Assembly (NCBI RefSeq): GCF_031458325.1
Contig: NZ_JAVDYG010000001.1
Span: 2,914,001-2,978,000, forward strand
Direction of reading: 5' to 3'
Source of the DNA: Nocardioides marmoribigeumensis
GTDB lineage: Bacteria; Actinomycetota; Actinomycetes; Propionibacteriales; Nocardioidaceae
DNA: 64,000 nucleotides
The notes beneath the pieces are model-generated. The model saw only the letters and a list, made by a program, of their open reading frames with translations, was not told where the DNA came from and made no database searches. A program made the position numbers and the translations under genes. Shown here piece by piece: positions 45,837 through 54,211 of this stretch (its first letter is position 1; every line of letters begins with the position of its first letter).

Positions 45837-46661
45837 TCACCGCCAGGCGATCGGCGTCTCCATGTGGTCGGGGTGCTGGGTGCGGTAGTGCTCCACGATC
45901 GCCGCGATGTGGTCGTGCATGAGGTCGCGCGCCTTGCGCGCCCGGCCGTCGATGACGGCCACCGCGATCGCGTGGTGGTCGCTGTCGAGGTGCGGGATCT
46001 CCAGCGGGTCCATGTCCTCCACGACGTGGTCGACCACGATGTGCGTGACCGACTGCACCAGCAGGGTGGTCACCCGGTTGCCGGCGAGCGCGGCGAGCAC
46101 GGAGTGGAAGGTGTTGAGCTCCTCGAAGTGCTCGTGCTCGTCGGCGGGCTGGTGGTCGTCGAGGAACGGCGCCAGCGCGGCCGTCTTGCGTCGGCGGTCG
46201 GCGATGCGGGCCACCTTGGCCGCGATGAGGGGCTCGAGGTCGAGCCAGGTGTCGAAGACCTCGCTGTAGGTCGCGCCACTGAGGGTGTAGTACATGCTCG
46301 CCGTCCGGGCGAGGTAGCTGGCGTTGACCGGGGCGACGTAGGGCCCGCCGCCGGGCCCGCGGCGGATCGAGATGAGGCCCTGCACCTCGAGCAGCCGGAG
46401 ACCCTCGCGCAGGGACTCGCGGCTGACGGAGTACTGCGTGAGCATGTCGGACTCGGCCGGCAGCCGGTCGCCCACCTTGAGGTCGGCCGAGATGATGTCG
46501 CGCACGACCGAGGCCGCCACCAGCTCCGACGCCTTGGGCGGTGCGATGCTCGCCGCCGCCTCCGCGTCACGCACGGGCCGCAGGTTGCCCCCCGGCTTGT
46601 AGATGATCGGGAGCCCCTTGCGGGGGCCCGGCAGGTCCGGCCTGTCGGTGGTCGTGGTCAT
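45837..46661 (-). CDS. GntR-family regulator, FadR/FCD subgroup
   Basis: The protein has 274 residues, the same length as the GntR protein at 36802, with an N-terminal extension of about 45 residues, a winged helix (RESLREGLRLLEVQGLIS and the wing RRGPGGGPYV), and an FCD ligand domain with HSVLAAL and LMHDHIA. Its recognition-helix and wing residues are nearly identical to those of its paralogue, so both could bind the same operators. The gene is divergent from the crotonase operon; a palindrome copy lies in the spacer 45 bases from its start. Confidence 0.92.
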   Translation of the reverse strand: MTTTTDRPDLPGPRKGLPIIYKPGGNLRPVRDAEAAASIAPPKASELVAASVVRDIISADLKVGDRLPAESDMLTQYSVSRESLREGLRLLEVQGLISIRRGPGGGPYVAPVNASYLARTASMYYTLSGATYSEVFDTWLDLEPLIAAKVARIADRRRKTAALAPFLDDHQPADEHEHFEELNTFHSVLAALAGNRVTTLLVQSVTHIVVDHVVEDMDPLEIPHLDSDHHAIAVAVIDGRARKARDLMHDHIAAIVEHYRTQHPDHMETPIAWR

Positions 46662-46705
46662 CTCGTCACCTCTCCCGTCGGCGTGCGGTCGTCAGTCTAG
46701 GTGGG

Positions 46706-46721
46706 AATCGGTATGAGGAAT
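46706..46721. promoter_or_regulatory. Operator-like palindrome overlapping the crotonase start
   Basis: AATCGGTA|TGAGGAAT (minus-strand ATTCCTCA|TACCGATT) lies between the divergent GntR gene and the crotonase-containing operon and covers the ATG at 46713. Binding here would block a leaderless start directly. It is one of the weaker copies, with one good half-site. Confidence 0.45.
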
Positions 46722-47756
46722 GGGTTGGCGGACCACGGAGCGGCAGGAATCTCGCCGGATCCGGCGGAGGATCCCGCCTTCGCCCTCGCCGCGATCGCCG
46801 AGGACGGCGTGCCCTCGCGTCCCCTCACCGTGGTCGACCTCGACGCCGTCGACGGACCCGGGTCGTGGTTCGCCGGTGCCGGCGCCACGCTCGGCCGGGC
46901 GACCCGCCCGCTGAGCGGGTCCGCTCGCGAGGTGGCACGGACGCTCACGACCTCGGTGGTCCCGCCCGGGCTGGCCGACGAGCCGACCCTGGTGGCGGTC
47001 GACGACGTCGACGCCACGGTCGCGGCGATCGTGGCGCGCACCTCGCTCGCTCCCCGCACGACGATCGCGCTCGACGGGCTGCTGAGGCTCACCGAGGGGG
47101 TCGACGCGGAGACCGGTGTGGTCGCCGAGTCCTTCGCCTACTCGATGCTGCTGGCCTCGCCGGAGTTCGCGGCCTGGCGCGCGAGCCGCGCACCCCGGCA
47201 GCGGACGACGACCGCGGACCCGGTGCAACTGCGCCGGGAGGGCGACCGGCTCGACGTCGTGCTCGACCGCCCGGCCCGCGGCAACGCCTTCTCGGCCGAC
47301 CTCCGGCAGGCCCTGGTCGAGGCGCTGCGGTTCGCCGCCCTCGACCCGTCGCTGACGCTGGTGCGCCTGTCCGGCGAGGGCCGGCACTTCTCGACCGGCG
47401 GGGACCTCGACGAGTTCGGCACCGCCCCCGACCCGGGCGCGGCCCACGCCGTCCGCCTCGACCAGAGCGCCGGTCTCGCCGTCCACAGGATCCGGGACCG
47501 CGTCGAGGCCCGCGTGCACGGACGGTGCATCGGCGCCGGCATCGAGGTCCCGGCCTTCGCCGGACGCCTGGTCGCCGCCCCGGGGACGACGTTCCAGCTC
47601 CCGGAGCTCGAGCTCGGCCTGGTGCCCGGCGCCGGCGGGACGGTGAGCATCCCCGCGCGCATCGGTCGCTGGCGCACGGCGTACCTCGTGCTCACCGGCG
47701 TCGCGCTCGGCGCCGCGACCGCGCGGGACTGGGGGCTGGTCGATGCTGTCGAGTGA
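46713..47756 (+). CDS. Enoyl-CoA hydratase/isomerase family protein with N-terminal extension
   Basis: The protein is about 347 residues from the ATG at 46713 (a GTG at 46701 is also possible). The crotonase domain occupies the C-terminal half from about residue 170: the oxyanion-hole strand GRHFSTGGDLDEFG, GRCIGAGIEVPAFAGRL, and the catalytic region ELELGLVPGAGG with Glu in the first half. The first 165 residues do not match the crotonase fold and are unassigned; they may be a regulatory or partner-binding segment. The start is uncertain because no ribosome-binding site is visible and the operator overlaps it. It overlaps the CoA-transferase gene by 14 bases. Confidence 0.8.
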   Translation: MRNGLADHGAAGISPDPAEDPAFALAAIAEDGVPSRPLTVVDLDAVDGPGSWFAGAGATLGRATRPLSGSAREVARTLTTSVVPPGLADEPTLVAVDDVDATVAAIVARTSLAPRTTIALDGLLRLTEGVDAETGVVAESFAYSMLLASPEFAAWRASRAPRQRTTTADPVQLRREGDRLDVVLDRPARGNAFSADLRQALVEALRFAALDPSLTLVRLSGEGRHFSTGGDLDEFGTAPDPGAAHAVRLDQSAGLAVHRIRDRVEARVHGRCIGAGIEVPAFAGRLVAAPGTTFQLPELELGLVPGAGGTVSIPARIGRWRTAYLVLTGVALGAATARDWGLVDAVE

Positions 47757-48927
47757 GGTCGACGTCGCGCGCGCCTGGGCGGAGTCCGGGGGGTCGTGGC
47801 TGACCGGCGAGCGCACCGGGTCACCGTCGGCCGCGGGCGCCGGCGCCGCGGGCGTCGCCGAGCACCTGCTCCGCGACGTCGCGGGCCTGGTGGGCGAGGT
47901 GCCGGGACTGCCGACGGTGGCGGTCCTGGGGGAGCGCGCCGCCCTCGCCGGGCTGCAGCGCGACGGCGCGCGCTCGTGCGGCGGCGCGAGCCGGATCGTG
48001 CCCACCGCCGACGGCCATCTCGTGCTCACCCTGGCCCGCTCGGACGACCTCGCCCTGGTCCCCGCCCTCGTCGAGAGCCCTTGCCTGTCTGGGGATCCGT
48101 GGCTCGACGTCGCCGCCTGGGCCCTGCGCTCCACGAGCCGGGAGGCCGCGGCCCGGCTGCACCTGCTCGGCCTTCCCGGCGGGGCGGTCGGAGGCGCGGT
48201 GGGCGGCTCGCCGGTCCGGGTGCGGGACGGGGGAGCACGCGTGGCCCGCGAACGCCCGCGCGTGCTCGACCTGAGCTCGCTGTGGGCGGGCCCCCTGTGC
48301 GCCCACGTCCTCGGACTCGCCGGCGCTGACGTGGTCAAGGTCGAGAGCACCACGAGGTACGACGGCGCGCGGCGCGGCCACGCGGCCTTCTACGACCTGC
48401 TGCACGCCGGCCACCGCAGTGTCGTCCTGGACTTCGCCGACCCCGCCGACCGCGACCGGCTCCAGCGGCTCGCCGCCTCGGCCGACGTGGTCGTCGAGGC
48501 CTCGCGGCCGCACGCCCTGGCCCGGCTCGGGCTCGACGCCGACGCCCTGGTCACGGCCGGTGTGACGTGGGTGTCGATCACCGCCCACGGGCGGGGCGAG
48601 CCGCAGCGCGTCGGGTTCGGCGACGACGTGGCCGCGACTGCCGGCCTGGTCGGCCCCGGGCCGGTCTTCGTCGCCGACGCGGTGGCCGACCCGCTCACCG
48701 GGCTCGCCGCCGCGGCCGCGGCGCTCCGCAGCCTGCGCGGGCCGCGGGCCCAGCTGCTCGACGTCTCCATGGCCGGCGTCGCCGCGTGGGCGGCCGCGGT
48801 CCCGGTCCCGGACGGCCCGCCGTGCCCGGCGTCGCGCCCGTCCGCGCGCCGGCCCTCGGGCACCGCTCCCGGGCCGGGTGCGGACACGGGGGCCGTGCTG
48901 CACGACTGGCTGGGTGAGCTGCGATGA
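47743..48927 (+). CDS. Family III CoA-transferase with permuted domain order
   Basis: In this 394-residue protein the Rossmann-like half of the CaiB/BaiF fold (RVLDLSSLWAGPLCAHVLGLAGADVVKVE) begins only near residue 175. The N-terminal part contains the motif that normally comes later (GGASRIVPTADGHLVLTL, then HLLGLPGGAVGG). A conserved Asp region, ADAVADPLTGL, and RAQLLDVSMAGVA follow. I read this as a permuted arrangement of the family fold. It probably transfers CoA to a pathway acid. It overlaps the crotonase gene by 14 bases and the amidohydrolase gene by 4. Confidence 0.82.
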   Translation: MLSSEVDVARAWAESGGSWLTGERTGSPSAAGAGAAGVAEHLLRDVAGLVGEVPGLPTVAVLGERAALAGLQRDGARSCGGASRIVPTADGHLVLTLARSDDLALVPALVESPCLSGDPWLDVAAWALRSTSREAAARLHLLGLPGGAVGGAVGGSPVRVRDGGARVARERPRVLDLSSLWAGPLCAHVLGLAGADVVKVESTTRYDGARRGHAAFYDLLHAGHRSVVLDFADPADRDRLQRLAASADVVVEASRPHALARLGLDADALVTAGVTWVSITAHGRGEPQRVGFGDDVAATAGLVGPGPVFVADAVADPLTGLAAAAAALRSLRGPRAQLLDVSMAGVAAWAAAVPVPDGPPCPASRPSARRPSGTAPGPGADTGAVLHDWLGELR

Positions 48928-50327
48928 GGACGCTGCTGCGCGACGTGGAGGTCGAGGGCGAACGGGTGGACGTCGAGCTGGTCGACGGGCTGGTCGCGCG
49001 GGTCGGGTCCGACCTGGAGGTCGGGACGTCGCCGGACGAGGTCGTCGACGCCGGTGGGGGCGCGCTGCTCCCCGGGCTGCACGACCACCACCTGCACCTC
49101 TTCGCCCTCGCCGCGGAGCGGTCGTCGGTGCGCTGCGGCCCGCCGTGGGTGCGCAGCCCCGGCGCCCTCGCGGCCGCGCTCCTCGAGGCCGGTCGCGACG
49201 CCGCGCCGGGGGCCTGGCTCCGGGGGACCGGCTACCACGAGTCGGTCGCCGGCGACCTCGACCGGCACCGGCTCGATGCCATCGTCGGCGACCGAGCGGT
49301 GCGGGTGCAGCACCGCAGCGGTGCGCTGTGGATGCTGAGCTCGCGGGCGCTCGAGCTGGTCGGGGACCGGCTGCCCCACACCCCCGACGTCGAGCGCGAC
49401 GCTGCGGGCCGGCCCAACGGCCGGTTGTGGCGCCTCGACACCGTCCTGCGCGACTGCGCGCCCGGCCCGGCCCCCTCGCTGGCCGGGGTGGAAGAAGAGC
49501 TCGCCGCCTGCGGCATCACCGGGGTCACCGACGCCACACCCGACCTGGACGAGAAGACCACCCGCCTGCTCGAGGACGCCGCGATCGACGGCGTCCTGCG
49601 CGCCAACGTCCTGCTGCTGGGCGCGTCCCGTCCGCTGAGGACCGGGCGCTTCGCCCTCGGCCCGGTCAAGCTGCTGCTGCACGACCACGACCTGCCGACC
49701 CTCGACGAGCTGGTCGACCGGATCCGGGCCGCTCGAGCCGCGGGCCGTCCCGTCGCGGTGCACGTGGTCACCCGGCTCTCCCTGGTCCTCACGCTCGCCG
49801 CGCTCGACGTGGTCGGGGTCGTGCCCGGCGACCGCCTGGAGCACGCGGCCGTCGTACCTCCGGAGCTGCGGGGGGAGCTGGCCCGCCGCGGGCTCGTCGT
49901 GGTCACCCAGCCGGGGTTCCTGCGCACGCGGGGCGAGGCCTACCGCACCGACGTCGACCCCGAGGACCTCGCCTGTCTCTACCCGTACGCCGGTCTGCTC
50001 GCCGAGGGCGTGCAGGTCGCGGCCTCCTCCGACGCGCCCTACGGCGAGCTCGACCCGTGGCACGTCATGGCCGACGCGGCGGCGCGGACCACGGATGAGG
50101 GACACGTGGTGGGGCCCGACGAGCGCGTGCCGGCACGGACCGTGCTCGCCTCCTACCTCTCGGACCCGGCCTCGCCCGGCGGACCCGTCCGTCGCGTCGC
50201 TCCCGGGGCCCCGGCCGACCTCTGCCTGCTCGGCGAGCCCCTCGCGGCTGCGCTGAGAGCGCCCCGGCGAACCCTCGTCCGGCGCACCTTCCACGCCACC
50301 ACGCACGCCACCACGAAAGAGGACTGA
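48924..50327 (+). CDS. Amidohydrolase family protein (YtcJ-like)
   Basis: The metal-dependent hydrolase has 467 residues, with a beta-sandwich N-terminus, the metal motif LPGLHDHHLHLF, a His in VAVHVVTR, DRLEHAAVV (His), and the late acid in SSDAPYG. Relatives act on N-acyl or cyclic amide, enol and aryl substrates; the actual substrate is unknown. The overlap with the CoA-transferase stop (ATGA) and the next ACAD gene only one base away show that it belongs to this catabolic operon, perhaps for a cyclic amide or ester intermediate. Confidence 0.85.
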   Translation: MRTLLRDVEVEGERVDVELVDGLVARVGSDLEVGTSPDEVVDAGGGALLPGLHDHHLHLFALAAERSSVRCGPPWVRSPGALAAALLEAGRDAAPGAWLRGTGYHESVAGDLDRHRLDAIVGDRAVRVQHRSGALWMLSSRALELVGDRLPHTPDVERDAAGRPNGRLWRLDTVLRDCAPGPAPSLAGVEEELAACGITGVTDATPDLDEKTTRLLEDAAIDGVLRANVLLLGASRPLRTGRFALGPVKLLLHDHDLPTLDELVDRIRAARAAGRPVAVHVVTRLSLVLTLAALDVVGVVPGDRLEHAAVVPPELRGELARRGLVVVTQPGFLRTRGEAYRTDVDPEDLACLYPYAGLLAEGVQVAASSDAPYGELDPWHVMADAAARTTDEGHVVGPDERVPARTVLASYLSDPASPGGPVRRVAPGAPADLCLLGEPLAAALRAPRRTLVRRTFHATTHATTKED

Positions 50328-50328
50328 G

Positions 50329-51534
50329 ATGGACTTCGAGCTGTCCCCCCGCGCCACCGAGCACTGCGACCGGATGTGGGACTTCATGCGCGAGAGCGTG
50401 TTCCCGGCCGAGGCGGCCTGGAAGGCGCACCTGCGTGAGCACGGCGACCACTCCTACCCGCCGGTGATGGACGAGCTCAAGGCGGAGGCGCGGCGCCGCG
50501 GGCTGTGGAACCTCTTCCTGCCCTCGGTCTCCGGGCTGTCCGTCCTGGAGTACGCCGCCGTGGCCGAGATCTCCGGCTGGTCGCCGGTGATCGCTCCCGA
50601 GGCGATCAACTGCCAGGCCCCCGACACCGGCAACATGGAGACGCTCGAGCTCTTCGCCACCGACGAGCAGAGGAAGCGCTGGCTCGAGCCGCTGCTGGAG
50701 GGCGAGATCCGGTCGGCCTTCGCGATGACCGAGCCCGCCGTCGCCTCCTCCGACGCGACCAACATCGAGACCAGGATCGAGCGCGACGGCGACGACTACG
50801 TCGTCAACGGGCACAAGTGGTGGATCACCGGCGTCGCCGATGAGCGCTGCGAGATCTTCATCGTGATGGGCAAGACCGACCCGTCGGCCGACCCGCACCG
50901 CCAGCAGTCGATGGTGCTCGTCCCTCGCGACACCCCGGGTGTGGAGATCGTGCGCAGCCTGCCGATCTTCGGCTACCAGGACCAGCACGGGCACTGCGAG
51001 ATCCGGTTCACCGACGCCCGCGTGCCGGTCGCCAACCTTCTGGCCGAGGAGGGGGACGGCTTCCGGATCGCCCAGGCCCGGCTGGGGCCCGGCCGCATCC
51101 ACCACGCGATGCGGGCGATCGGCATGGCCGAGCGCGCGCTCGCGCTGATGGTCGAGCGGGCGAGGTCGCGCACGGCGTTCGGCCGGACGCTGGCCGAGCA
51201 GGGCGTGGTCGGCGACCTGATCGCCCAGTCGCGCATCGACATCGACGCCGCCCGCTTGTCGGTCTACCGCACCGCCTGGCTGATCGACCACGTCGGTGCC
51301 AAGGGCGCGAGGACCGAGATCGCGGCGATCAAGGTGCTGGCTCCGCACGTCGCGACGACCGTCATCGACCGCGCGATCGAGGTCTTCGGGGGCGCCGGGG
51401 TCAGCGACGACACCCCGCTGGCCTACTTCTACGCCTGGGCCAGGGTCCTGCGGATCGTCGACGGCCCGGACGCCGTTCACCGGCGCTCGATCGCCCGCGA
51501 GGAGCTGCGCCGCGAGCGGCCCTACGCCGGCTGA
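50329..51534 (+). CDS. Acyl-CoA dehydrogenase family protein (ACAD10/11 type)
   Basis: The flavoprotein (401 residues) has FAMTEPAVASSDAT, NGHKWWITGVADE, SRTAFGRTLAEQG, and the C-terminal GGAGVSDDTPLAYFYAWARVLRIVDGPDAVH. The DGPDxVH signature is that of human ACAD10/11 and bacterial homologues that act on 4-phosphoacyl-CoA or long branched acyl-CoA. It is therefore a second member of the class represented at 18504, with the only kinase of this kind at 19802. It closes the last operon of the island. Confidence 0.88.
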   Translation: MDFELSPRATEHCDRMWDFMRESVFPAEAAWKAHLREHGDHSYPPVMDELKAEARRRGLWNLFLPSVSGLSVLEYAAVAEISGWSPVIAPEAINCQAPDTGNMETLELFATDEQRKRWLEPLLEGEIRSAFAMTEPAVASSDATNIETRIERDGDDYVVNGHKWWITGVADERCEIFIVMGKTDPSADPHRQQSMVLVPRDTPGVEIVRSLPIFGYQDQHGHCEIRFTDARVPVANLLAEEGDGFRIAQARLGPGRIHHAMRAIGMAERALALMVERARSRTAFGRTLAEQGVVGDLIAQSRIDIDAARLSVYRTAWLIDHVGAKGARTEIAAIKVLAPHVATTVIDRAIEVFGGAGVSDDTPLAYFYAWARVLRIVDGPDAVHRRSIAREELRRERPYAG

Positions 51535-51644
51535 GTGGTTGACGCCCCGGTCACCCCGGAGTGGAATGGGGAGGTCGGGCCCGGCCCCCGCGCGACGCCG
51601 CTCCAACGTCTCTCCAGGACCCCGTCGCTCGAAGGTCGGCACCC

Positions 51645-51983
51645 ATGAACGCATCCCAGTCCTCCGAGCGGGCGCTCGCGCCGCCCGCCCCCCTCTGTCC
51701 GCCCTGGTGCGAGCACGAGCACCTCGGTGTGGCCGACGACCCGTGCGGGTTCCACCACGATGGAGCGGTGACCGCGGTCGGCCTCGAGTTCCCGTCCGGC
51801 CCAGGCCGTGGCGACTACCTGTTCGTCAACGTCTCCCAGGTCGAGCAGCACGGCGAGCTCGGCCGGGCCTTCGTGGAGGTGCAGGACGAGCGCCGCACGA
51901 TCGCGCTGCTCACCCCGGCGGAGTGCGTGCAGCTCGCCCACGCCCTGCTGGACGGGGCGCGCCAGCTCCGCAACGAGCGCTGA
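51645..51983 (+). CDS. DUF6907-type small protein
   Basis: This 112-residue protein has an N-terminal CPPWCEHEHLG motif (two Cys, two His), then CGFHHDG, possibly a metal site, and beta strands leading to ALLTPAECVQLAHALLDGARQL. Proteins of this kind are widespread in actinobacteria and have no known function. It stands alone, 110 bases downstream of the last ACAD gene, with a weak ribosome-binding site (GAAGG). It does not look part of the catabolic island. Confidence 0.75.
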   Translation: MNASQSSERALAPPAPLCPPWCEHEHLGVADDPCGFHHDGAVTAVGLEFPSGPGRGDYLFVNVSQVEQHGELGRAFVEVQDERRTIALLTPAECVQLAHALLDGARQLRNER

Positions 51984-52026
51984 CCCCGGCGGACCCTCCG
52001 CCTGCCGTGCGCGGCACACTGCGCCC

Positions 52027-52491
52027 ATGCCCGTCTTCGACTGCGAGATCCAGGCCCGCCTGCGCGACGTCAACCTCGGCGGCCACGTCGACAACGTCGA
52101 GGCGCTGCGCGTGGTCGACGAGGCCCGCATCCTGTTCCTGCGCCACGCGCGGCTCGACGACCGCGACGGCGGGGCGCTGCGCGACGTTCCGGCTCACGTG
52201 TCCGAGCTCGTCGGGAGCCAGCGCGTGGACTACCACTCCGAGATGCGCTTCGTCGCCTTCCAGCCGTTCCTGCTCCGCCTGTGGGTCAGTCACGTCGGGC
52301 GGTCGTCCTTCGCGGTGTCCGCCGAGCTGCGCGTCGAGGCCGGCCACCCGCCCGCGCTGTCGTCCGAGTCGGGCCTCGTGCTCTGGGACCGCGAGACCGC
52401 GGCGCCCTGGCCGGTGAGCGACGACGTACGCCGGGTGCTCTCGTCCTTCGACGGGCCGCCGGTCGCGCTGCGTGAGCGTCCCGGCGGCTGA
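52027..52491 (+). CDS. Acyl-CoA thioesterase (hot-dog fold, 4HBT type)
   Basis: The 154-residue protein has the 4HBT pattern LRDVNLGGHVDNVEALRVVDEARILFL, in which the Asp-x-x-x-x-Gly-His turn marks the active-site region, followed by VDYHSEMRF and LWVSHVGRSSF. It hydrolyses acyl-CoA or related thioesters. It ends 74 bases before a degraded region. Its connection to the island is possible but not shown. Confidence 0.85.
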   Translation: MPVFDCEIQARLRDVNLGGHVDNVEALRVVDEARILFLRHARLDDRDGGALRDVPAHVSELVGSQRVDYHSEMRFVAFQPFLLRLWVSHVGRSSFAVSAELRVEAGHPPALSSESGLVLWDRETAAPWPVSDDVRRVLSSFDGPPVALRERPGG

Positions 52492-52565
52492 GCCGGCCTC
52501 GGCACCACCGACGTGACCGCCCGGGCCTGACGCCTCGAGGACCACGAGCCCGCACCGGGCGCGCG

Positions 52566-52806
52566 TCAGGTCGTGAGCACCATCCGGAAGCGCGCGTCAC
52601 CCGCCATCATGCGGTCGTAGGCCTCCGCGGCCTGCTCCAGCGGCATCGTCTCGACCCTGGCCTCGACACCGGTGAGCGCCGAGAAGCGCCTGGTGTCCTC
52701 GGAGTCCGCGGCCGTGCCGTTGGCGTGACCGAGCACCCGGCCGGTGGTGCCGACGAGCGCGAAGGCCGGGACCTGGATCGGGTCCTCCGCCGCACCGACG
52801 ACCCGA
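52566..52806 (-). pseudogene. Remnant: C-terminal end of a zinc alcohol dehydrogenase gene
   Basis: The minus strand from about 52806 down to the stop at 52566 encodes the last 80 or so residues of an MDR alcohol dehydrogenase: DPIQVPAFALVG, HANGTAADSEDTRRFSALTG, then EQAAEAYDRMMAGDARFRMVLTT. The whole N-terminal part, including the zinc-binding domain, is missing, and the homology stops abruptly at the point where a plus-strand remnant begins. No start codon or ribosome-binding site remains. A deletion with rearrangement explains it best. Confidence 0.8.
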
Positions 52807-53290
52807 GGGCAACGGCGACCCGGCGCTGGCGCAGTTCGGCGAGGACGTCACCCCGCGGTGCAGGCGGCCGGCGCCACGGTCAGGAACGACGGCCCATGAC
52901 GTTCGTGAACAGCCGCTCGGCGCGACCCGGCACCGCTCTACGACCCGAGCATCGGCGCGGTCCGACGTGGTCGGCGGCGACCTCGCCCTGGGCAAGATCG
53001 TCGACACGATCTCGCACAGCAGGTGGTGGAAGGACTCCGCGATCTTCGTGGTCCAGGACGACAGCCAGAACGGTCCCGACCACGTCGACGGCCACCGCGC
53101 AACGATCCAGGTGATCAGCCCCTCCGCCGTGCACGGCAGGACGGTCTCGACGTACTACTCGCAGATCTCCATGGTCCGCACGATCGAGCAGATCCTCGGT
53201 GCCGAGCCGCTCGACCAGAAGGTGGCGGCCGCGACGCCGATGTACGGCGCGTTCCAGGCCGAGCCCGACCTCACGCCGTACGACGCGAGG
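52805..53290 (+). pseudogene. Remnant: YncE-type phosphoesterase (alkaline phosphatase superfamily) fragments
   Basis: The plus strand begins with a fragment reading GNGDPALAQFGEDVTP. After about 110 bases of scrambled sequence it continues from 52967 with GGDLALGKIVDTISHS, WWKDSAIFVVQDD, QNGPDHVDGHRA, then QISMVRTIEQILG and TPMYGAF. These are the end segments of secreted bifunctional YncE/phosphoesterase proteins. The signal peptide and most of the catalytic domain are absent, and the central part is deleted. It has no stop of its own and runs in frame into the DUF1206 gene downstream, so it is a decayed gene rather than a short one. Confidence 0.8.
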
Positions 53291-53386
53291 CCCTGCGACG
53301 GCCCGCCGGGGAGCTCCCCGGTGGGTCGTCGCCGTCCCACCGCTCGGGGTGGCGTGCGCCGTGACCTCGCCGGGTACCCCCTGGAC

Positions 53387-54211
53387 GTGAGCGCCGAGAC
53401 CGTGGACGACCGGGCCCGGCGCTCCGACGCGCTCGCCTGGTCGGTGCGCGCGGGTCTCGTGGGCTACGCGGTCGTGCACCTGCTCCTCGCGTTCATCGCG
53501 CTCCGCCTCGTGCTGGCGGGCGGTGGCGGGCAGGCGACGGGCCAGGGCGCGCTGGCGCTGCTCGCCGGCGACGGGGTCGGCCGGTGGACCCTCGCGGCGA
53601 TCGCCGTGGGGTTCTGGGCCCTCGTGCTGTGGCAGGTCGTCGCGGCCGCCGTGGGCTACCAGGACCGGGAGGGGCGCTCCCGGCACCTGATGCGGTTCGG
53701 CGCCGCCTGCCGGGTGGTGACCTACGGCTACCTCGGCTACGCCTGCGCGGGCTTCGCGCTGGCCGGCCGCTCCGCCGCCAAGGGCTCGCCCGAGACCACC
53801 ACCGCTCACCTCCTGTCGCTCTCCTACGGCCCGTGGCTGGTGGCCGCGGTCGGGCTCGTCACGGCCGGGATCGGCGTCGGGCTCGGGGTCTTCGGCTGGC
53901 GGGCCGGGTTCGTCGGCCAGCTCGACGAGGAGGCGCGATCCTCCGACCGGCGTGTGCCGATCGTGCTGGTGGGGAGGTTCGGCTATCTCGCCAAGGCCCT
54001 GGCGATGGTGGTGATCGGCGGCCTGCTGGTGTGGGCCGCGTGGTCGCACGACCCGCACAAGTCCGGCGGTCTCGACGAGTCGCTCTACGAGCTGCTCGGG
54101 CACACGCTCGGCACCGTCGCCGTGCTCGTCGTCGGGGCCGGCATCGGGTCCTTCGGGGTCTACCTCCTGGCGCGGGCGCGGCACCTCGACCGGTCGGGGA
54201 TCACGTCCTGA
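53387..54211 (+). CDS. DUF1206 family membrane protein
   Basis: The integral membrane protein has 274 residues and six hydrophobic helices in three repeated pairs. Each pair starts with an Arg/Gly-rich GLVGYAVVHLLLAF-like segment (near residues 22, 107 and 197); GRFGYLAKALAMVVIGGLL is the third. This threefold repeat is the DUF1206 signature in actinobacteria; the function is unknown. I take the GTG at 53387 as start. The frame is open upstream through the phosphoesterase remnant, which explains why a longer reading frame exists. The stop TGA abuts the stop TCA of the convergent protease gene. Confidence 0.85.
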   Translation: MSAETVDDRARRSDALAWSVRAGLVGYAVVHLLLAFIALRLVLAGGGGQATGQGALALLAGDGVGRWTLAAIAVGFWALVLWQVVAAAVGYQDREGRSRHLMRFGAACRVVTYGYLGYACAGFALAGRSAAKGSPETTTAHLLSLSYGPWLVAAVGLVTAGIGVGLGVFGWRAGFVGQLDEEARSSDRRVPIVLVGRFGYLAKALAMVVIGGLLVWAAWSHDPHKSGGLDESLYELLGHTLGTVAVLVVGAGIGSFGVYLLARARHLDRSGITS

